Assembly: GCA_958299035.1 (NCBI GenBank) | Contig: CATQJL010000223.1 | Span: 55,162,302-55,226,301, forward strand | DNA length: 64,000 nt | Direction of reading: 5' to 3' | DNA from: Cylicocyclus nassatus | Taxonomy: Eukaryota; Nematoda; Chromadorea; Rhabditida; Strongylidae | Shown here: in pieces, positions 12,471 through 24,396 of the stretch | Layout of the letters: each line of letters opens with the position of its first letter | Position numbering within the stretch: the stretch's first letter is position 1 | Translations under genes and position numbers: made by a program | The notes under the pieces: generated by a model | Databases searched by the model: none | What the model was told of the DNA's origin: nothing | The model's input: only the letters and a program-made list of their open reading frames with translations

Positions 12471-12916
12471 TTGGGCAGAGTTCACGCGATTTCATCGCCG
12501 CGATTCTCCCAACAAGGCAAACAGTTACAAGTCTATTGCATGTCGATATCTTGCATTTCGGTTGTGATAGTTCTCCAACATGATCAATCGTGACTAATTA
12601 ACAACCGAAATGCAAGATGATCGGCATGTCATGGACTCGTAACTGTTGGTCTTAAGGGCCGGGCATACTTCACGCGATTTCAGTCGCGACGCGATTTGGC
12701 AATTTGCCAGAAGTCTTCAGATCCAACAATAGCAAACTGCGCATGCATAATGTGTATAACTAACTTAGATTGATAAAAAAAATTGCTAAATTTGCTTACA
12801 ATGAGTTATGGACACTTGGAATATTGCCAAATCGCGTCGCGACTGAAATCGCATGAAGTATGCCCGGCCCTTTATTGGGGGAATCGCTGCGATGTAATCG
12901 CGTGAACCCGCCCGAG
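12471..12916. mobile_element. Foldback repeat nested inside another foldback
   Basis: The outer arms contain GTTCACGCGATTTCATCGCC and its near complement ending GTAATCGCGTGAAC. Inside, at about 12653-12873, a second pair of arms starts AAGGGCCGGGCATACTTCAC and contains TCAGTCGCGACGCGATTTGG and complement. The inner element appears to interrupt the right part of the outer one. A third palindromic block (TTGCATTTCGGTTGT/ACAACCGAAATGCAA) lies between 12550 and 12618. Confidence 0.75.
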
Positions 12917-12929
12917 GACTAATTTTGTT

Positions 12930-13195
12930 CAGCTAGTGAGCGTTTCTTTGGAGAGCTAAGCCTTAGAGGATTCTTGGTGAAAATGGTTCTACACTATCAG
13001 CTTACATATATACCTCAACGGCTCCATTGCTTGAAACCCTTCAAAAGGCTGCTTCGATTTAGATGTTGCCGCTCCCGACGGAGGCTTTTGCATGGTTTAC
13101 TTTGTAATATTCTAAGCTGTTCTGAAATGAAAGTGTCAGTATCTTATTCAAAGAGTACAAGCTGTAACCTATCAGAATTACTACTCTAAGATATG
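12930..13195 (+). repeat. Dispersed repeat with a highly conserved core, copy A
   Basis: About 265 bases shared with 63505-63775. Both start GTTCAGCTAGTGAG and end near ATTACTCTAA. A core of about 50 bases (13038-13086, containing GCTTCGATTTAGATGTTGCC and CTCCCGACGGAG) is identical in the two copies, while the flanks have substitutions and indels. The core can form a CTCC-CGAC-GGAG hairpin. Function unknown. Confidence 0.75.
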
Positions 13196-15150
13196 CCTTA
13201 TGGATATCGACTTTGTTACCACGATGTTGGACGAGCTCCAAAGAGGATGTCAACAATTACAGAGTCAAGTCGAATCAGCGGCCTTGCAGTGTCGTGTGAG
13301 TAGAACAAATGAACAACATCAAGAACTTGGTAGACTTTGCATCATATGGATGCAGATGATAGCCTGTTTACTTGCCGTAATGCAATAACAAGTTCATTTT
13401 AGAGGTTCATAAGTAATTCAGCCCCGACGAGCGGCTCGTTCTTTCTGTGCTCAACCTGTCGCAACTTTTTTTGATCTTGACTATACTTCAAAGTGCAAGA
13501 ATATGCGCTTAACTGCAAATGACTACCACAGCCGTGTCTAAGTGAGGACCAGGATCAAGCAAAGGGTGTAGCAGACGATCGCTGGTTACGACCCCTCCCT
13601 CCTGATTGCTGTCTTGATAAGCCCCCCCCCTCCCCTGAATTATATACCTAAGATAGCATTACCTGCCTGTCAAACATAATGGACAACATATCCATAATTA
13701 GCATGTCAATTAACCCCTGTAGACCCCCTCCCCTTTTCAATCCTCAATATGACTCCCCAGGTGTGGCGTGCCACACCCCACACATGACCCTGGTGGGGAC
13801 TCCACCTGAGAAGCTTAAGAGGTTTATTTGTATTTCGGACTATTGGCGTTCAATTGCGAATGATCAAAGCCTAATTTTCTTCAACGTTTGCAACTCTGTG
13901 GGCATACCATAGCAAAAACATAACAAGACGCTTGAACACAGAAAGCCTTTACTTTTGATACGATTTGGATGAAGCAATCCCTATATTGTCGCTCACAGAA
14001 TGTGCATAATTTCCATAAATGTCGTGGACTTCTGGGAGTGTAGCGGACATCCGCCAAAATTCCGCGACATTCACGGAATTTTTGCACATCTTTGAGCCGC
14101 ATTGTAGATTGTGAAAAGCTACGATTTTTGAATGCAGAACATGTATGACAATCTCAGCTTGGAACTATGAAGAGCAGGAAATTTTTGGTATGGCTTGACT
14201 GCGATTACCATTAGCTCATATCTAATTTACATAAAACAGAAACAAAAATCTATTTTTTGACCCGATGATCTAATGACCCTCTTGACCCTGTTTGACCCTG
14301 GCGAAGATACTCCTCATAAAAAATGCTCCGCGTCGCATGCACTTTGAAATTGGACCAGCAATGAAAAGTGAATACATTTGTTTAGCGCTAAGAATCTAGC
14401 ACTAGCAGCAAGCTGCAACCACCGGAAAGGCGCCGTGTTGTTTACGCTGCCATCTTGCTGAAATTTACTATGTAACAAAAGTTTTAGGTGCTAGCACTAA
14501 GTGGAATTAGTAGCTAAATTGTTTTTTTTTTCCATTTCTCCCGCTGCACTCTTGAAGCTTATCCCTACCACCGCTGGTAATAGGTGTTTTTCGTGTACAT
14601 CGCCGGACACAAGAAGTAAACGCATTTTGTGTCGCGTGGACTTTGAAATTGGCAAGTAAGTCTGTGTCAGTGCGTATTAGTCTTTTCTAAAGATACAAAA
14701 ATTCGCGCGTCTGCTTTGCATTTGTGCCCGAAAGGACTTATTGATCTGTTTGGTAAGATATGTTATCGCACGTGGTGCTAGACCTTGCAGAGATGAAGCG
14801 CGAGTTTAGGCATACGGTGGAAAGAAGGCATGACGCGTTGACACAAACTAAATACTGGATCCTAGACAATGAGAATTTGCCAAACTCCAGTCGTTTATAG
14901 TAAACTACAGTTGGTAAGTAGTGTTGATGAACATACATTGCTTGAAACCATTCTGCCTAAATTTCTTGATTCTCCCACAGACATACGCCTTTAAAGGCAG
15001 TGGCTAGCGAAAATTGCGACTGCGGCTTTCGAAAACTACTTGACCATTTGGATCCGCTGACAGAATTGGACTTGAAAGTCAAAAAAAATGCTTTTCACGA
15101 CGTCTCCCGGCCTTGAAGACTGCTGAGAGGGTTAGAAGAGAGTGTCGCGG
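13196..15150. other. No supported gene; one diverged repeat copy
   Basis: About 14010-14105 is the diverged partner of the repeat at 305-425. Poly-C tracts lie near 13620. Two similar phrases with GTCGC.TG.ACTTTGAAATTG occur near 14330 and 14625. No exon with good splice sites and protein-like composition was found. Confidence 0.4.
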
Positions 15151-15162
15151 ATTCGCGACTTC

Positions 15163-15442
15163 CTTTAAAGGCAGCGTACACCCAAAACAAATGCAACAGA
15201 TGTTGCAACAGCAACTGCAACTGCAATTGCAGCTTACGCTGCTATGGATTCGTCCGGAGGAGGCGGAGCGAAAGAAAAGGGGCGGCATGAAAGAAAATTG
15301 AGGGGGTTTTCTCCGCTCAGAAGCAACATTGGGAGACCGGACCAACGCAGTTGGTCTTCTTCTGGGCCCAGTATATACACGGTGTAGAAAGATCTTGGAA
15401 ATTAGGTAACTCAAATTTTGGGTGTACGCTGCCTTTAAACGA
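15163..15442. mobile_element. Short MITE with CCTTTAAAGGCA ends
   Basis: The left end is CCTTTAAAGGCAGCGTACAC and the right end is the complement of the same sequence (GTGTACGCTGCCTTTAAA). The interior has CAACTGCAA repeats. Elements with related ends lie at 40452 and 57586. Confidence 0.75.
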
Positions 15443-15449
15443 GGCCGCC

Positions 15450-16910
15450 GTCGCGCTGCGAAGGGTCCCAAAACGCCGTCCTCGCGCTGTCCCGCCTCTC
15501 ACCTCTCTACCTGCGCAGTTTTCAAATGCCACGTAATCAGTCTTCACTGCTGTCGCCATCGTGAACGGTCGGGTTCCAATTTCGCTACATCTACGCCATG
15601 GAGGACAGGCAAACCCGCAGTCGAGGTAACCCCGTGCGCGCTCGCGCCTGGCATACGTCGGCGACACCGCCAAGGGGGGTTTCCGATACGGTTGGCCACT
15701 AAGGTTTTGACAGCTGGCTGGTTTTTTCATTCCCCAGTGTTTGAGTGTAGGGACTGCGTTAAGGATAAATGGTGGGTACATGACGTTAAGGATAAATGAC
15801 GTGGGGAGCTGGGGGCCTAATCCGCGACAGAGACACTTCCGCCAAAAATAGCCCCTGCTGCGCAGATACTGTAACTCCACCCATTTTGGCGGCCATTGCC
15901 TGATGGCCTAGGCAGCTAACGGCGCCTCAGTTGGAGGGAATCGCTCGTCCAGCCCCTCTATCAATCAGCCCTGAAAACACCATGAGCAGCAGTTATTTAC
16001 TTTTCTAGCACAGTCCTGGACTCAACGTATCCAAAAGGCCAAGAAGGGAGATGAATAGTCGCATATGCAGTTTTCGCGAGCTATTGCCTTTGATGTCAGT
16101 TTGAACTGCATATGGGCCTGTATATCCTAAGCAACAGACCCAGAAAAGGTCAAAATTCGTTCGAATAAACTTATACATGCTTAGCTTTCTTTATTGGTGC
16201 ATTTGCACTCATTACAAGAGATCTCGCAGTCTTTTATTTCTGTCATAGTTTTCAAAATGCGTGTCAAAGTGCTATTTAGTGCGTGATAGACTTACTATGA
16301 GTGCATAACATGCTCTAAGTCATATCAATTGTCAGACAACGAAATATTAGCAAAAGCAGGGTGCTGTCAAGTAATGCTTGACTGCAATCAACTTCATCTA
16401 TCAAATTTCGCAAAGATCGGTGTTGTTTTCAAACTGACAAGCAAAATAATATGTCCTTGCACAGTTGATGTCGTTCCACGTGCCGTCCCCGTTGATCTGA
16501 AGTTCTTCATGAAATACACATCGTTAGTATCTTTAACTACGAAAGGTCATTTCCAGTTTTATGATTCATTATTTTGATATCTGTAAGGTTATCCATTAAA
16601 TTTTCTTTGATTCAAAAATCTCAATCATACACACTTACCCAGTGGCGTACCCAGAATTTCTGTTCGAAGGGTGGGGGGGGAGGGGGAGGTAGAAATTTTT
16701 TCTGATGAAGGTGCTGGCGTCAGCCACGCACTCCGAAAAATTTTTTGGTATGGTTCCTAAAATTTCGTGCAAGCCTTCAATGGGTTTGACCTGCCACTTA
16801 TGTGGTTACACAACTTTTCACTCGGATATACTGACCCAATTTTGAAACCTTATAGGTGCCTTGTCGACAAAGATCAAATTCATAATTCAAAGTTGAAAAG
16901 TTATCGAACA
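15450..16910. other. No supported feature
   Basis: A GC-rich part (15450-15700) opens long frames on both strands, which is expected from base composition. The rest is AT-rich. A poly-G tract lies near 16670. No exon could be supported. Confidence 0.35.
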
Positions 16911-16920
16911 ATTCAATATA

Positions 16921-17598
16921 CAGAGTGTCCCAAAAAGATGTACACACTGTTTGATCGTTAATAACTCTCTTGCTTTCATGTTTTTTGCCGAGCTTGAGGT
17001 GCCATTCTGTGGAGCGAGGACAAACTTAGATTTACTGTATGGAGCGAATTACTAATTACTCTTTGTTACTGTAGGATCACGGTATGAACTTTTAGCATAC
17101 AGCGTCGCTGTGGAATAGGCCTTTTGATGAAATAATCTCGAAAAAATCTAAAAATTTGTGTAGTAAGGTTTTCAGGCGTGCTGATTTCACTACATAACTT
17201 TCCACCAGTTTTTCGAGCTTTCTTGATGGCGTATTCACATTTCTGACAAACATTGGAAAATTAGTTGTCACCCTAAATTTGAAATAACTCGTGAAAGAAA
17301 CAGTGCACTGATGTGCAATTTTCATATTTAGAATCAGCAACTTCATTAACCCAGTTCAAGAGTTACTGGCTTCTTTGGCTTTCTTTCTAAGGCAAAATAC
17401 CGCTTTTAATGGCTTAAAACCCTCCTCAAATTAGTACCGTAATCCCACAGTAATGAAGAGATGCTGATAAGTCGCTCCATACAGGAAATCTAAGTTTATC
17501 CTCGCTCTACAGAATGGTACTTCAAGCTCGGCAAAAAAAATGAAAGCAAGAGAGTTATTAACGATCAAACAGTGAGCACATCTTTTTGGGACACTTTG
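16921..17598. mobile_element. Mariner/Tc1-type foldback MITE
   Basis: It starts CAGAGTGTCCCAAAAAGATG and ends with the complement of CAAAGTGTCCCAAAAAGATG. It is flanked by TA on both sides, the Tc1/mariner target duplication. The arms match over about 150 bases (AACTCTCTTGCTTTCATG, CAAGCTCGGCAAAAAA). No transposase frame. Confidence 0.88.
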
Positions 17599-17610
17599 TA
17601 TATCCAGTTA

Positions 17611-18310
17611 TCTATATGCCAGTGCGTCACCTCTGCTTCGCAGAGGTTCGCACTGGCTCTACTATCTATGTGCCTTACTCATTCTCGTAAAATCGTGGCA
17701 CTGGAACTCACCGCGCTATGCCGACTACCACGAATAAAATGTAAACAACCACTCATTTAGAAAGTCTTTTCACGTAAGATCGGTGATTTCGCGTGGATGA
17801 AACTTTTCGCAGGAAGACAAACGCAAATTTGAATAGGTTTTTGGATTTGTCATGGCTTGGTCGCCATGAAGGTAATAGTAACCGTTAGGCACATCTCTGT
17901 GCGAAAATCTTCTCAAACGCTTAGCTAGAACCTTGGCAAATTGATCATTTACACAACCAATTCGTTTTGGCGCCGTTTTCGTTATGTAGTAAACTTTCGA
18001 CCACTTTTCTGGCTAAAATCCATCGCTTGCAAATTTGCTTACCAAACTCATCCACGACTCTGCAAGAAGTGGTGATAGGGACCGAATTTTGCGGTACAGA
18101 AGCCAGGTGGATCCGTTTGGCGCGCAATTTCTGAGGGATCCACTCAACCAATCTACTCGTGCTTTTGCATATTGGACTTTCATGAAGGTAGCATGCGCTA
18201 TACAAAATTTGGGCTTAGAACTCTGGCTGGAACACGCTCCACGAATTTCGTAACAGACACACACACACACAAAGTCACGTAAACATCCTTAGCCCGTTAT
18301 TATAAGTCAT
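17611..18310 (+). mobile_element. Dispersed ~700-bp repeat, copy A
   Basis: It shares its whole length with 35318-36023. It starts CCAGTGCGTCACCTCTGCTT, contains GAACTCACCGCGCTATGC and GGATCCACTCAACC.ATC, has an ACACAC tract near the 3' end, and ends TTAGCCCGTTATTATAAGT. The 5' end has a small hairpin (CCTCTGCTTCGCAGAGG). There is no terminal inverted repeat, so a Helitron or SINE-like origin is possible. The element class is not determined. Confidence 0.75.
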
Positions 18311-18318
18311 GATATATA

Positions 18319-19980
18319 TTAGGTTGTCCGGAAATTAATGCCCGTTTTAATTCTCAACCGCAATAAGTCATACACTTCTCATTTCTAAGTAGGTTGCAAA
18401 GCACCATTCGAAAGAACAAAGCAAACTCTAGAAGAGGGCCATCTTGATTTTGCAACAGCTCTGATCCACCTCGAGTTTTGAGCCAAAAACTAAAAAGACT
18501 CAGCAGCCCGAGAAATCGAAAAAATCGTAACTCCGTTCACAAAAATCCTACAAAAATTCTTACTTGATCACGTAAGCATTATCCACATAAAACATCTATA
18601 TACGCCTTTGCCGTATTTTTTCCTCTGTTAGGAATCAAGAAAACGGAAACTTTCGTGCATTTTCCAAAATGGTGTTGTGCCGTCCCCACATAGGTAGCTG
18701 TATATTACACAAACCTGTGGAAGTATAAACGTAAATTCTCAGTTTTCTACAAGCTTTAGTTCTCGAAAACTTTGAATTTCAGCTTAGGCCACCTAAGCAG
18801 GGAAAATTATATTCTGTATTTCTCGAGAACTAAAGCTTGCAGAGAGCTGAAGATTTAAGTCTGTACTTCTACAGGCTTGTGGTACACAACTAGCTATGTG
18901 GGGACGGCACAGCATCACTTCGGCAGAAACATGAAAATTTCCGTTTTCTTAGTTTCAAACAAAGGGAGAAATACGTCAAAGGCGTATATATTAGGTGGGT
19001 GCAAAAGTTCTGTCGTTTCATTTTCTAAAATTTGCAACTTCGCCAGATTTCAACGGATTTGCTTGCTTGTAATTTTACTAGAAAGAATAGATCTTCCGCT
19101 TTCAACCTCTGTTCTGTGGAGCTTCTGTTTTACACTGAGTGCGGAGATAAAAATGGAAAACTAAGACCATGTAAACTTTGACCATTTTAAGTTAGGTCAC
19201 CAAAAATCTGGAATGCTGCAGAAAAATCTGAAATCGTCAGTACATATGTTTTTTGACCTATCCTTTGCATCTGTGAAGAAATTGTGCTGTTTGGACGTCC
19301 CTATGAGAACTTATGAATATCGAGCTTACTATGGAAAAGGCCAAAATTAATTGATTTGTCCATTTTCGCGAAAATCATAACTTCTCACAGAGACGTCCAA
19401 ACAGCACAATTTTTTCACAGATGCAAAGGGTAGGTCAAAAAACATAGGTACTGATGATTTCAGATTTTTCTGCAGCATTCCAGATTTTTGGTGACCTAAC
19501 TTAAAATGGTCAAAGTTTACATGGTCTTAGTTTTCCATTTTGATCTCCGCACCCAATGTGAAACAGAATCTCGGCAAAACAGCATTTGAAAGAGAAAGAC
19601 TTATTCTTTTTAATAAAATTACAGGCAAGCAAATCCGTTGAAGCAGCGCAAAGTTACAAATTTTTGAAAATGAAACGACAGAACTTTTGCACCCACCTAA
19701 TAGATGTTTCATGTGGTTAGTGTTTACGTGAGCAAATAAGAATTTATGTAGGATTTTTGTGAACGGAGTTACGATTTTTTTCGATTTTTCGGGCGGATGA
19801 ATCTTTTTGGTTTTCGGCTCGAAACTCGAGGTGGATGATAGCTGTTGCAAAACAAGACGGCCATCTTGTAGAGCTTGCTTTGCTCTATCGATTGGTACTT
19901 TGCAACCTATTTAGAAGTGAGAAATGCATGACTTATTGCGATTGAAATTCAAAACGGGCATTAACTTCCGGACAACCTAA
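18319..19980. mobile_element. Mariner-type foldback MITE split by a second MITE
   Basis: The outer ends are TTAGGTTGTCCGGAAATTAA and its near complement. TATATA flanks both sides. The left arm runs 18319-18780 and the right arm starts near 18790. At 18990 the right arm is broken by another element (18991-19700) and resumes to 19980, with block order matching the left arm (ATTGCGGTTGA, CTCGAG, CGAAAAAATCGTAACTCCGTTCAC). Unoccupied length is about 950 bp. Noncoding. Confidence 0.85.
18991..19700. mobile_element. Younger mariner-type MITE nested in the 18319-19980 element
   Basis: It starts TTAGGTGGGTGCAAAAGTTC and ends with the exact complement, GAACTTTTGCACCCACCTAA. The two arms, about 280 bases each, are highly similar (GACCATGTAAACTTTGACCA, GAATGCTGCAGAAAAATC). 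It is flanked by TA. Its arms match each other better than those of the host element, so it is the later insertion. Confidence 0.88.
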
Positions 19981-19986
19981 TATATA

Positions 19987-20857
19987 TTAGGGTGAACGGT
20001 AAAAAATGGGACAGCTTGATTTTCATTACATTTTGGAATTTTTTTTGTTTCGGGCAACAGCAAGTAAGCGGCAACTTAAACGTCGCTTACATGGGCGACC
20101 TTCGCTTATTATTCTGACAACGCGTTAACGCTCCTCTTCCACTACCCTACACGTGGCGCCGTGAAGAACTCGAACAGGGTTTTTCGAGCAATCCTCAATC
20201 TTGCGCTGTTATACCGTAAAGTCGTAAAGCTGACATACCATTCGAAAGAGCTCTTCATGCTCTTTCGAACGATATGTTAAATGCGTGAGATTTCTTTTCA
20301 ATTTCAGGAGAAAAAATCGAACAAACCTGAAAAATAGCTATTTTTGGCGCAACAAAAAACCAAAAAATCATGTTTTGCCCTATATTTTCCGAAGATAGAT
20401 GAAATCTGAGGTAAGCTGCATATGGGTGGATAGAGCGTAAAAAGCTCTATCAGATGATGCCTAGAAATCATGCGTTTACCTGCAAAGAATTGAATAACGC
20501 GTATCTTTGTTCTCGAAGCTGTTAATGGGCATATCTCCTGACATGAAGAGTTAAAGCCACCAAGCCGTCATGGGTTTGGTGACTGTCCCACCACCCACTC
20601 CAGCAGTGGTACTTTGGGTGGTCTCACATGTTTTACTGCGCCGATACTGCTCAAACTTTATAATTTCTCGAAGTAACTAACTTTGCATTTTAGCAAGTAT
20701 AAAAATTATCAATTATATAAATGACCTTATATAGGTGCTATCTGAAAGAGAATAATTTATTCTAATATCCATCAAAATTGGAAAGTTCAGTCACTTTTCT
20801 TCCTTGAGAAATCTGCAATTATTCTCAAGGTGTCCCATTTTTTACCGTTCACCCTAA
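19987..20857. mobile_element. Mariner-type MITE with TTAGGGTGAACGG ends
   Basis: It begins TTAGGGTGAACGGTAAAAAA and ends with the complement TTTTTTACCGTTCACCCTAA. It lies six bases from the previous element and is flanked by TA. Only the outer 35-40 bases are clearly complementary, so this copy has a unique interior unlike the foldbacks. A related end lies at about 42176. Confidence 0.85.
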
Positions 20858-20861
20858 TAAA

Positions 20862-21291
20862 ACTCAAAATTGTGAGTTTGGAGGCTATGTGCGTTATAGA
20901 AACGCGCCCCACTCAACCGATTCAGCTGAAACTTTGCACACATATGTTTTCGACCCCTGCGCAGAATATAGGCTACTTCTTGCGGCGATTCGTTGGGTCC
21001 TTCTATCGATTTATTGATTTGTTTACGTTCTTCCAAGGAATTGAAGGCTTATCAGGGTTCAGTCAAGCATTCTGCCATAGTCGTGTAAAGGAGGGCGGTG
21101 AAGCTCATTCTCACCTCAGGATCACGAAGATGCGGTGAACCGATTTGGGCGCCGCGGGTAGGTCATCCGGTACATGGAAAAAAGTGCGGGGGGGGGGGGG
21201 GAGGTCGCAGTGCAGTAGTTATGCTGGCAACCGCACCGTCTAATTTATGTTCTGTGAACAGTAGCTCGGGCTGGACCGGGGAAGCCAACTA
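20862..21291 (+). mobile_element. Dispersed repeat with CTAGT end, copy A
   Basis: It starts CTCAAAATTGTGAGTTTGGA, contains GCGTTATAGAAACGCGC and CAACCGATTCAGCTGAAACT, has a 12-base poly-G tract, and ends GGGGAAGCCAACTAGT. Copy B is at 32427-32803 and ends CTGGT. A TC-like start and a CTRR-T end without inverted termini suggest a nonautonomous Helitron. That assignment is inference. Confidence 0.65.
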
Positions 21292-21563
21292 GTTCATTTA
21301 TACATTTATGTCATTTCATGTCAAAAAAGACCGGAACCAAAAAGCAGAAAGATTAGGAAATATTAGTGCTATTTGGAATTATGCACACTTTTCTAAAACG
21401 AATTTTTTTGGGATGGCTTAGTAAAAGCTCATTGTTCATCAATTACTCAATCGATTTACTCAGACAAGAGCATTTCATAAGGAGGGTTCCGTTGCAGATG
21501 ACTTCAGGAGCATAGAGAAGTATGTAAGAGACAAAATCATAGTGAATTTGCATAGTGACTCAC

Positions 21564-22406
21564 AACTGTGCAGTTCTCCCAACCGCCGTGGTTGTTGGGT
21601 TCCTCTTCACGCCAGTTTTCGTAGTCAATGGGTGAGTGGTCAATCCAGTGTTTGTCGCGCTTGTCTTTACTTACCATCGTAAGGCGCAAGCCAATCCAAG
21701 TCTCTGCATGCTTACTATTTTCTGCAAAACATGTTAGAGCTTAACACTTGAAGTGTCGGGTGCACCAGCATCTTCATTCTCGCGCTGGACTCTGCGTTCT
21801 TCCGCCGAATATGCCCTCTGAGCACTTTCCCGAAGCGAGCCTAGGAAAGGTGGAGCCTCATTCAATTGGAAGTGATTAGAGAGCAAGTTTAGCGGAAGAG
21901 ACGTAGAGTCCAGCGCGGGAGTGGAGATGTTGTGCACCCGACACTTCAGCTGCTAAGCCCTGCAGAAGATCGTACATAGTGGATAAAAAGTGCTCTTTTT
22001 TCATTTGATACGTTATTTTCTTAGCAAAAATTAGCGGATATTGCGACTTTTGCAAAAGCAAGTTTTCCACCGAACAAATTCTTTGGTGTAAAACGTTTGC
22101 AATCAGTTTCAGTGATAAGTTTATGTAGGGATGTTTTGCATGGTTGATTTAGAGAAATCTCTTTACCGTGGATAATATGATTTTGCTCTGGAGTGTGTAC
22201 GGAAGCCAAACTTCCACGATGTTTCTCACAAACCTCTTCAGCTTCGTCAGCAGTTTTGTTCCAAGGAAACACCTGAACTGTGTAGCACATTAGCTACAGC
22301 TCACTTTAAACGCAATATCATATCTATGAAGATGTTAAAAAAATTACCTTGAAGCATAACTGTTTCGGTTTAGTGGTCCATTTCGTATACTCTGTGATTG
22401 CATTTT
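21564..22406 (-). CDS. C-type lectin domain protein (partial gene)
   Basis: Three phase-matched minus-strand exons: 22348-22406, 22167-22272 and 21564-21721. They encode a C-type lectin-like domain. The first Cys is in KPKQLCFK, then VFPWNKTADEAEEVC and HRGSLASVHTPEQN follow. The WIGL core is present (ETWIGLRLTM), and then YENWREEEPNNHGGWENC. The EPN motif is the family signature for mannose-type sugar binding with calcium. Such proteins are usually secreted and act in host or microbe recognition in nematodes. The last strand with the WND motif and final Cys was not found in phase: after the GTGAGT donor at 21563 only PEVICNGTLLMKC-like sequence (about 21434-21490) is seen, out of phase. A signal-peptide exon was also not found. 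A weak upstream exon ending at 22537 would fit the phase. The gene may be incomplete or decaying. Confidence 0.85.
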
Positions 22407-22860
22407 CTGAACATATTTTATTCGAGAAATCTCGAGGCTACAGTTTTTTGTGAGTTTTCCAGAAAACAGAGCATAAGAGATAAGTTCAGGTTCTGTGAAT
22501 TGAAAGCGAATGTGGCGATAATTATTAGTGATGAACCTGAATATCGATAGATGCGCTCCGAAACGCTTGTGCGAATTCTATAACTACTATTCATTTCTTT
22601 AGTCACATCAATGAAGCGAAAAGGAATCACTGGCACTTTCTTCTACATTATGGGGAAATTACGGTGGTTTCAAAATGTGCTCAATTCGAAGGTTACTGTA
22701 CGTAGAGAATATTTAGTAAAAACAGTGGTCATGGAGGAAGTTATTGCACACATGTACAAAGCTTATCTTTTTTGTTATAGAGCATGTCACGTTTTCTTAC
22801 TTTGCAAAACTGGAAGGTAACTATTGTTCAACTAGTCTCCAAGAATGAGGCTATTTTGTA

Positions 22861-23542
22861 TTCGGTTAGTCTGAGAGTTCTATCGCACCATTTCAAACAA
22901 TCGTAATTTCTTCCTAACACAGTGTTTTCGCATGACTAAAACCATATTCAAAGGAGCAATTCGTGCACTTCCTAAAAAAATCTTGGCTGCTATCTACTAA
23001 GCTTTCAGTGCAGAGATAAAAATTGGAAAAGACAATCACTTCAAGTTTGGAATTTTGAGGCAAGCCAGTATAAATTCCAAGAGTGCGCCATAACATCCAT
23101 AACAGCCAGTATCTTAGACTTTTTGAACCCCTCTTTTCAGATGATCAAAATTCGCGCGATCGAGCGGCTTGTAAGTTATGATTTTTATTAATTTAAAAAA
23201 TTGATTTTCTTTCGATTTTTTAAAAAAACCATAACTTTTTTAAGAAGAGTTCGACCATCGCGAATTTTGTTCATTTAGAAGAGGGAACCAGGAAACCTAA
23301 GCTGTTTTTATTTTATGGCACAGTTTTGGATTTCTTCAGAGCTTGCCCCAAAATTCGGAAATCAAAGTGATTTCCTTTTCCCAATTATATCTCTGCGTTT
23401 GAAGCTTATTAGCCAGCAGCCAAGGAAGTATGGAAAGTGCATGGTTTGCTCTTTCCAACAAGGTATTTATGCAAAAATATCGTGTTAGAAAGAAATTATG
23501 ATTTTTTGAAAACGGTGCGACAGAACTTTAGACCAACCTAAT
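22861..23542. mobile_element. Mariner-type MITE
   Basis: The right end read inward is TTAGGTTGGTCTAAAGTTCT, followed by GTCGCACC. The left end is a degraded version (TTCGGTTAGTCTGAGAGTTC, then TATCGCACC). The arms match for about 60 bases and more loosely further in. It lies directly upstream of the lectin exons in minus-strand terms. No transposase. Confidence 0.75.
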
Positions 23543-24185
23543 ATGCTAGGCGAGGAGGAGTTTAATTGAGTTTGATTCCAAATCAATGTTCTACTTTCCC
23601 TCATCTTAAAAATCACTATAGATTAAGTTTCTAACCAAGCTAGCGATGACTCGATATAACAGCTTGATATAACAAACCACGAAAGCTTAGAAGTTAAAGA
23701 AATTATGGAAAATGGTAAAAAAAAATCTTGTTTGAGGAGGATACCGTCGTTCAAGGTTGTTGTTGCTTCTGTTGTCTGCGGCGTTGATCTGAAAATATTG
23801 ATTAGAAAGCAGCTGGAAATTTCCACATCTATGCTGATCTCGGACAAGACTCTGGGATCGTTTCCTCTTTAACTTCTTTTCCCCTCTTTTACCCTTCACA
23901 TATCCTTTGCGCTCCTTCGTGCTACAAATCACGTAATTGATTCTGGGACTAAAAACTCGGGAGAACGCTGTGCAAATTTCAATATGTTCACACTCGTGAA
24001 TCGGCTTATCTTGAATATTTGCTTCGAGGGGACTCTTCTTTTAAAATTAGAGCGGATACAGATGCATATTCAAGTACCTTTCCTGCCAACTTCCTACCAC
24101 TAGCTCAAAGTTTCCAGAAAATCAGTAAATCTATATCGATTGATAACGGAAAGTAGCCCGTGATTACCACACGTAAAACGCACAT

Positions 24186-24396
24186 ACAGGGCTTTTCAAC
24201 CTGAGAGTCGCAAGTTTCGCTTGCGCGGCTCCTCCAACGCGGCCGCCTCGCTCAGGCCGCGCACGGCGTTTGCTGCGTATCGCCCGGATTTCGCCAAGCT
24301 TCAGTCGACGCGCAGCCAGCGCCACGAACGCTGCGCGGACCTGAGCGTGGCGTCCTAGCGGGGCGGGTGGGACACTCAGGTTGTAAAGCCCTGTAC
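24186..24396. mobile_element. GC-rich MITE with CAGGGCTTTTCAACCTGAG ends
   Basis: The terminal inverted repeat CAGGGCTTTTCAACCTGAG is matched by CTCAGGTTGTAAAGCCCTG, and TA lies at each outer edge. The interior is very GC-rich (GCGCGGCTCCTCCAACGCGG and similar), in sharp contrast to the AT-rich surroundings. The spurious GC-driven open frame across it is not a gene. Confidence 0.85.

Noticed and set aside
15317..15880. 187-codon frame on the minus strand
   Set aside because: It spans a MITE end and GC-rich DNA. Overlapping long frames exist on the plus strand, and no splice sites or motifs support it.
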